A DNA stretch of 37,933 bases, from the NCBI RefSeq assembly GCF_007556705.1, contig NZ_VJOL01000026.1, positions 1-37,933 of the forward strand. The letters run 5' to 3'. Source of the DNA: Tepidimonas thermarum. GTDB lineage: Bacteria > Pseudomonadota > Gammaproteobacteria > Burkholderiales > Burkholderiaceae_C. A program made the translations under genes and the position numbers. The stretch's first letter is position 1. Every line of letters begins with the position of its first letter. Shown in pieces: positions 31,766-37,933 of the stretch. The notes below the pieces were generated by a model. The model was given only the letters and a program-made list of their open reading frames with translations, had not been told where the DNA came from and did not search any database.

Positions 31766-33181
31766 ATGGCCAAGACCGTCGCCGACGTGATGAACATGGT
31801 GAAAGAAAACGACGTCAAGTTCGTCGACTTTCGCTTCACCGACACCCGTGGCAAAGAGCAGCACGTGACCGTGCCGATTTCCGCCTTCAGCGAGGACAAA
31901 TTCACCTCGGGCCACGCGTTCGACGGCTCGTCCATCGCGGGCTGGAAGGGCATCGAGGCGTCCGACATGCTGCTCATGCCCGACCCCAACACCGCCAACA
32001 TCGACCCGTTCTTCGAAGAGACCACGCTGTTTTTGCAGTGCGACGTCATCGAACCCAGCGATGGCAAGGCCTACGACCGCGACCCGCGCTCCATTGCCAA
32101 GCGCGCCGAGGCCTACCTGAAAGCCTCGGGCCTGGGCGACACCGCCTACTTCGGTCCCGAGCCGGAGTTCTTCCTGTTCGACGGCGTGCGCTGGAGCACC
32201 AACCCGGGCAACTGCTTCTACGAAATCGACGAGTACGAAGCGCCCTGGAACACCGGGACCAAGTTCGACAACGGCAACCGCGGCCACCGCCCGCGCACCA
32301 AGGGCGGCTACTTCCCCGTCCCGCCGGTGGACAGCACGCATGACATGCGCGCCGAAATGGTGCTCATCCTCGAAAACCTTGGCATTCCGGTGGAGGTGTT
32401 CCACCACGAGGTGGCGGGCGCCGGCCAGTGCGAAATCGGCACCAAGTTCAGCACGCTCGTGGAGCGTGCCGACTGGACGCAAGTGCTCAAATACGTCATT
32501 TGGAATGTGGCCAACAGCTACGGCAAGACGGCCACCTTCATGCCCAAGCCCTACCACGGCGACAACGGCAGCGGCATGCACGTGCACCAGTCGGTGTGGA
32601 AAGACGGCAAGAACCTGTTCGCCGGTGACGGCTACGCGGGCCTGAGCGACTTTGCGCTGTACTACATCGGCGGCATCATCAAGCACGCGCGCGCGCTCAA
32701 CGCCATCACCAACCCCACCACCAACAGCTACAAGCGCCTGGTGCCGCACTTCGAAGCGCCGGTCAAGCTGGCCTACTCGGCCAAAAACCGCTCGGCCTCG
32801 ATCCGCATCCCGTACGTGGCCAACCCCAAGGCGCGCCGCGTCGAGGCCCGCTTCCCCGATCCCATGGCCAACCCCTACCTGTGCTTTGCCGCGCTGCTGA
32901 TGGCGGGCCTGGACGGCGTGGAAAACAAAATCCACCCGGGTGAGGCGGCGACCAAAGACCTCTACCACCTGCCGCCGGAAGAGGACAAGCTGGTGCCCAC
33001 CGTCTGTCACAGCCTGGACCAGGCGCTGGACTACCTGGACAAGGACCGCGCGTTCCTGACCAAGGGCGGCGTCTTCACCGACTCGATGATCGACGCCTAC
33101 ATCGAGCTCAAGATGCAAGAGGTCACGCGCGCCCGCGTCGAGGTGACGCCGACCGAGTACGACATGTACTTCAGCCTATAA
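31766..33181 (+). CDS. glnA: Glutamine synthetase type I
   Basis: This 471-residue enzyme, which assembles as a dodecamer, joins ammonia to glutamate with ATP. Family signatures are clear: [17 protein letters not shown] near residue 50, the metal-binding [25 protein letters not shown], the ATP-binding [18 protein letters not shown] and the [20 protein letters not shown] segment. Tyr400 in [10 protein letters not shown] is the expected adenylylation site, so activity control by GlnE is likely. An AGGAG site precedes the ATG. NtrC and sigma-54 sites lie upstream, and a terminator-like hairpin follows at 33226. Confidence 0.98.
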   Translation: MAKTVADVMNMVKENDVKFVDFRFTDTRGKEQHVTVPISAFSEDKFTSGHAFDGSSIAGWKGIEASDMLLMPDPNTANIDPFFEETTLFLQCDVIEPSDGKAYDRDPRSIAKRAEAYLKASGLGDTAYFGPEPEFFLFDGVRWSTNPGNCFYEIDEYEAPWNTGTKFDNGNRGHRPRTKGGYFPVPPVDSTHDMRAEMVLILENLGIPVEVFHHEVAGAGQCEIGTKFSTLVERADWTQVLKYVIWNVANSYGKTATFMPKPYHGDNGSGMHVHQSVWKDGKNLFAGDGYAGLSDFALYYIGGIIKHARALNAITNPTTNSYKRLVPHFEAPVKLAYSAKNRSASIRIPYVANPKARRVEARFPDPMANPYLCFAALLMAGLDGVENKIHPGEAATKDLYHLPPEEDKLVPTVCHSLDQALDYLDKDRAFLTKGGVFTDSMIDAYIELKMQEVTRARVEVTPTEYDMYFSL

Positions 33182-33225
33182 GGCATGCCGGCCGCGGGCA
33201 TCCGGCGGCCGCTGCCATCGCAATC

Positions 33226-33257
33226 GGGGGCGGCCGTGTGCCGCCCCCGCCCGTTTT
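33226..33257 (+). terminator. Terminator-like hairpin after glnA
   Basis: A perfect 9-bp stem, GGGGGCGGC (33226-33234) with GCCGCCCCC (33240-33248), has a 5-nt loop. A short TTTT run follows after five bases (33254-33257), so termination may be partial and some read-through into ntrB is possible. Confidence 0.65.
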
Positions 33258-33323
33258 GAACGATACTGTGGTGTCGCATTGGGGATGACGATTCGCATGG
33301 CGTGCAATCCTGGGTGGGTTCGG

Positions 33324-33881
33324 ATGAGGGTGGCCGGCCGGTGGGTGGCCGTGGTGTGGGCGTTGGCGGTGCTGCTGCCAGCCTGGGCGCAGGGCAGCGC
33401 CATTTGGCGCTGTGGCAATGAGTACACCAACACCCCCGGGCCCAACCCCGCAGCGCGCGGCTGCCGCGAGGTGCAGGGGGGCAACCTGACCATCGTCGAA
33501 GGCACCCGCCCTGCCGCGGGGGCCTCCGCAGGCGGCGGCCAGGGCGCTGCGGCCGCGCCCAACGGCGCGTCAAACGGGGCAACCGGCGGCGCATCGGGTG
33601 GGGCGCGCTCGGCGGCCGAGCGGGTGGACCCCGAGCAGCAGCGCCAGCGCGACGCCGAGGCGCGCCGCATCCTGGAGCAGGAGCTGCGCCGCGCGGAAGA
33701 ACGCCTGGCCCAGGCGCGCGCCGACTACGCGGATGGCAAGCCGCCGCGCCTGGCGCAGGAGCGCACCGACAGCCCGCGCTACCAGGCCCGCGTCGAGGAG
33801 CTGCGCACCCGCGTCGAGCGGGCCGAAGCCGACGTCGCCGCCATCCGGCGCGAGATCGCGCGCCTGGACGGCGGGCGTTGA
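33324..33881 (+). CDS. DUF4124-type secreted protein
   Basis: This protein of about 185 residues has a signal peptide ending in PAWAQ, then a short domain with IWRCGNEYTNTPGP and GCREVQGGNLTIVEG, the pattern of DUF4124 proteins, which have unknown function. A Gly/Ala/Asn-rich linker follows and then a long charged helix (about 110-180, rich in Arg and Glu) that probably forms a coiled coil. Starts at 33285 and 33297 are also possible; 33324 is used because it gives a compact signal peptide. It ends 6 nt before ntrB, so it may be co-transcribed with the nitrogen regulators. Confidence 0.72.
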   Translation: MRVAGRWVAVVWALAVLLPAWAQGSAIWRCGNEYTNTPGPNPAARGCREVQGGNLTIVEGTRPAAGASAGGGQGAAAAPNGASNGATGGASGGARSAAERVDPEQQRQRDAEARRILEQELRRAEERLAQARADYADGKPPRLAQERTDSPRYQARVEELRTRVERAEADVAAIRREIARLDGGR

Positions 33882-33887
33882 GGCGCC

Positions 33888-34973
33888 ATGGGCGCACGGC
33901 AGGTGCACACGGCAGGGCAGGACGCGCGCCTGACGGCGCTCGACCTCCTGGCCACGCTGGTGGCGGTCACCGACGACCGTGGCCATATCCGCTACGCCAA
34001 CCACGCGCTGGAAGACGCCGTGGGCCTGTCGCGGCGCCACCTGGCCGGTGTGGCGCTGGCCGATTGGGTGACCCAGCCCGAGCTGCTGCAACATGCGCTG
34101 GCCGGCGTGCGCGGGCATGAGTACGCGGTCATCCGCTACGACACCCACCTCAAGCGCATGCTGCGCGAGCCGCTGCCGGTGCACCTCGTGATCGCCGCCA
34201 CCGAGGCGCCCGATCAGCGCGTCATCGAAATGCTGCCGCTGGAGCAGCAGACCCGCCAAGAGCGTGAGGAACGCCTGCTCGAGCAGGCCCAGGCCAACAA
34301 AGAGCTCATCCGCAACCTGGCGCACGAGATCAAAAACCCCCTGGGCGGCATCCGCGGCGCCGCCCAACTGCTGCAGATGGAGCTGGCCGACCGCGACGAC
34401 CTGGTGGAGTACACCGAAGTCATCGTGCACGAGGCCGACCGCCTGCAGGCGTTGGTGGACCGCCTGCTGGCCCCGCACCGGCGCGCCCCCGTCGTGGCCG
34501 ACGTCAACATCCACGAGGTCTGCGAGCGCGTGCGTGCCATCATCCTGGCCGAGTTTCCGCGCGGCCTGGCGGTGGTGCGCGACTACGACACCTCGATCCC
34601 CGAATTCCGCGGCGACCGCGAGGCGCTGATCCAGGCGGTGCTCAACCTCGCGCACAACGCCGCCCATGCCCTCAAAGACCGCATCGCGGCGGGCGATGCC
34701 CGCATCACCTTGCGCACCCGTGTGCAGCGGCAGGTCACCTTCGGCAAACGGCGCTTTCGCCTGGCACTGGAATTGCATGTCATCGACAACGGTCCCGGCG
34801 TGCCCGAGGAAATCAAGGACCGCATCTTCTACCCGCTGGTGTCGGGGCGCGACGGCGGCTCCGGTTTGGGGCTGACGTTGGCGCAAACCTTCGTGCAGCA
34901 GCACCAGGGGTTGATCGAGTGCGACAGCCGGCCGGGACACACCGATTTCAAGATCCTCATCCCGTTGCCATGA
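33888..34973 (+). CDS. ntrB: Nitrogen-regulation sensor kinase NtrB
   Basis: This 361-residue cytoplasmic histidine kinase/phosphatase controls NtrC in response to nitrogen status through PII protein. An N-terminal PAS-like domain (about 15-110) is followed by the H-box with His146 in NLAHEIKNPLGG, then the N-box LNLAHNAAHAL and the ATP-lid DNGPGVPEE and GGSGLGLTLAQ. No membrane segment is present, as expected for NtrB/GlnL. It lies 36 nt before ntrC and downstream of glnA, the standard nitrogen-regulation order with a DUF4124 gene in between. Confidence 0.95.
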   Translation: MGARQVHTAGQDARLTALDLLATLVAVTDDRGHIRYANHALEDAVGLSRRHLAGVALADWVTQPELLQHALAGVRGHEYAVIRYDTHLKRMLREPLPVHLVIAATEAPDQRVIEMLPLEQQTRQEREERLLEQAQANKELIRNLAHEIKNPLGGIRGAAQLLQMELADRDDLVEYTEVIVHEADRLQALVDRLLAPHRRAPVVADVNIHEVCERVRAIILAEFPRGLAVVRDYDTSIPEFRGDREALIQAVLNLAHNAAHALKDRIAAGDARITLRTRVQRQVTFGKRRFRLALELHVIDNGPGVPEEIKDRIFYPLVSGRDGGSGLGLTLAQTFVQQHQGLIECDSRPGHTDFKILIPLP

Positions 34974-35009
34974 CCCGGCGGCGCGGTGGGGCGAGCAGGA
35001 AGTGCCCGC

Positions 35010-36542
35010 ATGAAACCGATCTGGATCGCCGACGACGACCCCTCCATCCGCTTCGTGCTGGAAAAGGCGCTGGCGCGCGAGGACCTGCCCACGCGCAGCT
35101 TCGACAGCCCCAAGGCCGTGCCGGACGCCTTGGCCGACGGCGCCGATGAGGGGCCGCAGGTGCTGGTCAGTGACATCCGCATGCCGGGTGGCTCCGGGCT
35201 GGAACTGCTGGCCCAGGTCAAGCGCCAGCACCCCGCGCTGCCCGTCATCATCATGACCGCGTACTCGGACCTCGACAGCGCGGTGGCGGCGTTCCAGGGC
35301 GGGGCGTTCGAGTACCTGCCCAAGCCCTTCGACCTGACCAAGGCGGTGGAGCTGATCCGCCGCGCCGTGGCCGAAAGCCAGCGCGAGGAGGTGGCCCACG
35401 ACACCCTGAGCGCCACGCCCGAAATCCTGGGGCAGGCCCCCGCCATGCAGGACGTGTTCCGTGCCATCGGGCGGCTCAGCCACAGCCACGTCACGGTGCT
35501 CATCACCGGCGAATCCGGCACCGGCAAGGAACTGGTGGCGCGCGCGCTGCACAAACACTCGCCGCGCGCCAAGGGCCCGTTTGTGGCCATCAACACCGCG
35601 GCCATCCCCAAGGATTTGTTGGAGTCGGAACTGTTTGGGCACGAGCGCGGCGCTTTCACCGGGGCGCAGACGCTGCGCCGCGGTCGTTTTGAACAGGCCG
35701 AGGGCGGCACGCTGTTTTTGGACGAAATCGGCGACATGCCCTTCGAGCTGCAAACGCGGCTGCTGCGCGTGCTGTCGGACGGACACTACTACCGCGTGGG
35801 CGGGCACAGCCCCCTCAAAGCCCATGTGCGCGTGATTGCCGCCACGCACCAGAACCTGGAGCAGCGCGTGCGTGAGGGCGTCTTTCGCGAAGACCTCTAC
35901 CACCGCCTCAACGTCATCCGCTTGCGCCTGCCGCCGCTGCGCGAGCGGCGCGAGGATATTGCGCTGCTGGCGCGGTTTTTTTTGCAGCAAAGCGCCCGCC
36001 AGCTCGAAGTCGAGCCCAAACGCCTGTCCGATGCCGCGCTGCAGGCGCTCGTTGCGTTTGACTTCCCGGGCAACGTGCGCCAGCTCGAAAACCTGTGCCA
36101 CTGGCTGACCGTGATGGCCCCGGCGCAGGTGATCGAGGCCAAAGACCTGCCGCCGGAGGTGTTGGGTGCCCTCAACGCCGCGCCGCCAACCCCGCTGGCG
36201 CAGGCGACGGCAGGTGAGCCACCGGCGGCCCCGCCGCCTGCACCGCCCAGTGACACGGCCCCACCGCTGCCGCCAGCGGGCGCGCGCTCGGCCGTCTTGG
36301 CAGCCACCGCGCCGGCCGGCAGCACACCCTCGCCGTGGGAGGCCGCCCTGCAAGCCGAGGCCGGCACCCTGTTGGCCCAAGGCCGCGCCGACGTGTGGGA
36401 TGCACTGATGCGCCGGGTGGAAGCGCGCCTGATCCAAGCCGCCCTGCAAGCCACGCACGGCCGCCGCATCGAGGCAGCACAACGCCTAGGCATCGGCCGC
36501 AACACCCTCACGCGCAAAATCCAGGAGCTGGGGCTGGAATGA
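35010..36542 (+). CDS. ntrC: Nitrogen-regulation response regulator NtrC
   Basis: This 510-residue sigma-54 activator has a receiver domain with phospho-acceptor Asp55 in VSDIRMPGG, a central AAA+ domain with Walker A GESGTGKE (167-174) and the sigma-54-contact loop GAFTGA (214-219), and a C-terminal Fis-type helix-turn-helix in RRIEAAQRLGIGRNTLTRKIQEL. A Pro/Ala-rich stretch of about 60 residues near 385-450 separates the ATPase from the DNA-binding domain and is longer than in E. coli NtrC. It should bind the sites upstream of glnA. The ATG at 35010 follows AGGA. The gene converges on xth. Confidence 0.96.
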   Translation: MKPIWIADDDPSIRFVLEKALAREDLPTRSFDSPKAVPDALADGADEGPQVLVSDIRMPGGSGLELLAQVKRQHPALPVIIMTAYSDLDSAVAAFQGGAFEYLPKPFDLTKAVELIRRAVAESQREEVAHDTLSATPEILGQAPAMQDVFRAIGRLSHSHVTVLITGESGTGKELVARALHKHSPRAKGPFVAINTAAIPKDLLESELFGHERGAFTGAQTLRRGRFEQAEGGTLFLDEIGDMPFELQTRLLRVLSDGHYYRVGGHSPLKAHVRVIAATHQNLEQRVREGVFREDLYHRLNVIRLRLPPLRERREDIALLARFFLQQSARQLEVEPKRLSDAALQALVAFDFPGNVRQLENLCHWLTVMAPAQVIEAKDLPPEVLGALNAAPPTPLAQATAGEPPAAPPPAPPSDTAPPLPPAGARSAVLAATAPAGSTPSPWEAALQAEAGTLLAQGRADVWDALMRRVEARLIQAALQATHGRRIEAAQRLGIGRNTLTRKIQELGLE

Positions 36543-36578
36543 CCCGCCCCCCGTGCCGCGGCCCGCGGGGCCGGGGCA

Positions 36579-37376
36579 TCAACCGTCGGCCAGCGTCAGC
36601 ACCACCGGGGCGTGGTCGCTGGGCTGCGGCCACTTGCGCGGCGCGCGGTCTATCGTGCACGCCTGCGCCAGCGGCCTGAGCGCGTCGCTGATCCAAATGT
36701 GGTCGATGCGCAGCCCGCGGTTTTTGGGGAAGGCAAGCTGCCGGTAATCCCACCAGGTAAAACTTTGCGGTGGCTGGGGAAACAACCGAAAGGCGTCGTG
36801 CAGCCCCAGCGCCATGAGCGCTTGCAGCTGCGCGCGCTCCTCGCTCGTGCAGTGGATGGTTTCGCGCAAGCCCACCGGGTCCCAGACATCCGCGTCGTCC
36901 ACCGTGATGTTGAAGTCCCCCATCAGCACCAGACGGGGGTGGCGCTGCAGCTCCTGCGCGATCCAGCCGCGCAGCGCCTGCAGCCAGCGCATCTTGTAGG
37001 CAAATTTGTCGCTGCCCGGCGCCTGCCCGTTGGGAAAGTACGCCCCTACGACGCGCAGCGGCGCGCCACCGGCAGCCGGCTGCACCGTGGCTGCGATCAC
37101 GCGCGCCTGATCGTCCTCGAAGCCCGGGATGTTGCGCTGCACATCGGCCAGCGTGCCGGGCGCGCGCACCAGCAGCGCCACGCCGTTGTAGGTTTTTTGC
37201 CCCAACCACGCCGCCCCATAGCCCGCCTGCGCCAGCGCCGCCAAGGGGAATTTGTCATCGGGCAGTTTGAGCTCCTGCAGCGCGAGCACATCCACCGGGT
37301 GGGCTGCCAGCCAGTCCACCACATGGGGCAGGCGCACGGATAGGGAGTTGACGTTCCAGGTGGCGAACTTGAGCAT
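36579..37376 (-). CDS. xth: Exodeoxyribonuclease III (xth family)
   Basis: This 265-residue enzyme of the exonuclease III/AP-endonuclease family acts in base-excision repair at abasic sites. Motifs in order are ATWNVNSLSVRL (Asn metal-site region), LQELKLPDD (catalytic Glu), GAYFPNGQ, LMGDFNITVDDADVWDP (Asp and Asn), FTWWDYR and the final RIDHIWIS with SDHAPVV (catalytic Asp-His), all intact. The ATG at 37376 is used; upstream in-frame codons add a tail not seen in the family. It is the last gene before the AT-richer pilin/IS region. Confidence 0.95.
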   Translation of the reverse strand: MLKFATWNVNSLSVRLPHVVDWLAAHPVDVLALQELKLPDDKFPLAALAQAGYGAAWLGQKTYNGVALLVRAPGTLADVQRNIPGFEDDQARVIAATVQPAAGGAPLRVVGAYFPNGQAPGSDKFAYKMRWLQALRGWIAQELQRHPRLVLMGDFNITVDDADVWDPVGLRETIHCTSEERAQLQALMALGLHDAFRLFPQPPQSFTWWDYRQLAFPKNRGLRIDHIWISDALRPLAQACTIDRAPRKWPQPSDHAPVVLTLADG

Positions 37377-37416
37377 GCGACGATAGGAAGCCAAAGTCGG
37401 GGATAGCAGGCACCGG

Positions 37417-37806
37417 TCAACAGCCAACCGAGTTAGGGACGACCAATCGAGCGCGGCCCTGGTGGTTGATGACGAGCTGCCGGGACAGCGAAGGATACTC
37501 CGGATGGCACAGTGTAAACGTACCCGCCTGGAACGCGCCGTTCGCCATCCGGCTTCGTCCGTTACCGGTATACGATACGTAGTTTTCCAAGGGCGAGTTC
37601 ACGCGAATCGTCCAACCGCTGTTGAACCATGTGATGCTCGACTGTATCAGCTCGCCTTCGTCGTAATCACCGTCGTTGTCGTCGTCGAAGAATACGATCC
37701 AGCCACTAGCCCAATTTGCTGTCAAATCACAGCGACTGCCATCGAGGCTTTTGCAAACCACGACACGTCGTTTGAAAGCGAGCGCGGTATTTCGTGCAAG
37801 GTTTAG
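37417..37806 (-). pseudogene. GspH/FimT-type pseudopilin, 3' part, interrupted by an IS
   Basis: The remaining 129 residues run from LNLARNTALAFKRRVVVCKS to the stop and match the C-terminal domain of GspH/FimT minor pilins (GWIVFFDDDNDG and the later RQLVINHQGRARLV). These proteins prime or decorate type IV pili or type II secretion pseudopili. The N-terminal part, with the prepilin-peptidase site and hydrophobic helix, is missing: upstream of the LNLARN region the sequence changes to an insertion-sequence end. The frame happens to stay open into the IS, but no pilin signal exists there. The region is visibly AT-richer than the rest of the window. Confidence 0.8.
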
Positions 37807-37933
37807 CAGGCCGTTGAAAAATCCCTCGCCACCCCCCGCGTCGGGCGGTACGATCTGAGGCCAACCGAGAACAACGCAGACGAGCACGATGAGAGGCAGT
37901 CAAGACTTCCAGGGGGCGATGTTCAGCTACATC
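37803..37933 (+). mobile_element. IS5-type insertion sequence, left end (runs off right edge)
   Basis: TTAG at 37803-37806 fits the 4-bp YTAR-type target of IS5 elements. It is followed by an end-like CAGGCCGTTGAAAAATCCC and about 80 bp later by the transposase start at 37889. The pilin reading frame breaks at this point. Only one end is visible, so the inverted repeat and target duplication cannot be confirmed here. Confidence 0.75.
37889..37933 (+). CDS. IS5-family transposase, N-terminal fragment
   Basis: The ATG at 37889 opens MRGSQDFQGAMFSYI, which matches the typical start of one group of IS5-type transposases (MRG...Q...FSY). The DDE catalytic residues lie beyond the window. Family assignment rests on 15 residues plus the IS-end sequence. 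Confidence 0.65.
   Translation, partial: MRGSQDFQGAMFSYI

Noticed and set aside
36560-36572. GGCCC-GCG-GGGCC hairpin between ntrC and xth
   Set aside because: The stem is only 5 bp, no T-run follows on either strand, and such GC-rich stems are expected by chance here.
1-37933. CRISPR arrays, rRNA genes, riboswitches, phage genes
   Set aside because: I saw no regularly spaced direct repeats, no rRNA-like sequence, no recognisable riboswitch core and no phage structural or integrase genes.

Overview
The window looks like a chromosomal segment of a high-GC betaproteobacterium of the order Burkholderiales, most likely a Comamonadaceae-type genome such as Tepidimonas or a relative. This is an inference from gene content and order (argH / LytTR regulator / hemC-hemD-hemX-hemY; glnA / DUF4124 / ntrB / ntrC / xth; cytochrome c4; DUF2062; EI24), not from a database search. 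Coding density is very high, and no stretch over 300 bases lacks a gene.

Layout. 1-53: start of an unidentified minus-strand gene, with a long perfect hairpin in its upstream leader. 227-3007: plus-strand copper-handling cluster (DUF2946 protein, SCO1-type chaperone, PCu(A)C chaperone, Spy/CpxP-like protein, short Crp-like regulator). 3036-5902: divergent ferric-iron-type ABC ATPase and fused permease around a Fur-box-like site, with no binding protein. 5912-5986: tRNA-Arg(CCU). 6016-14173: one compact minus-strand operon, MoxR ATPase > GNAT acetyltransferase > CoxE-like VWA protein > TamA > TamB, whose last three genes overlap at their start/stop codons. 14262-16409: cytochrome c4 and a fused AdoMet decarboxylase-spermidine synthase. 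16497-20804: three-gene operon of TonB-dependent receptor, periplasmic binding protein and membrane diguanylate cyclase. 20801-22252: argH, convergent. 22368-27488: LytTR response regulator followed by hemC, hemD, hemX and hemY. 27551-31593: DUF2062 protein, RsuA-type pseudouridine synthase, alpha/beta hydrolase, EI24 membrane protein and a MoaB/CinA-type protein. 31766-36542: nitrogen regulon (glnA with NtrC and sigma-54 sites, DUF4124 protein, ntrB, ntrC). 36579-37376: xth-type exonuclease III. 37417-37933: a type IV pilin-like (GspH/FimT) gene cut by an IS5-type insertion sequence that runs off the right edge.

How the genes work together. The copper cluster probably supplies copper to a respiratory oxidase or reductase encoded elsewhere. 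The hem genes make uroporphyrinogen III for heme, used by proteins such as the cytochrome c4. NtrB/NtrC would drive glnA through the sigma-54 promoter seen upstream of it.

The best candidate for a little-described system is the receptor / binding-protein / diguanylate-cyclase operon at 16497-20804, which resembles an outer-membrane-to-c-di-GMP signalling relay. A second signal is a recurring -10-like hexamer exactly 7 nt (once 6 nt) before a start codon at seven genes, which suggests leaderless transcripts. Most of the rest is ordinary housekeeping sequence.
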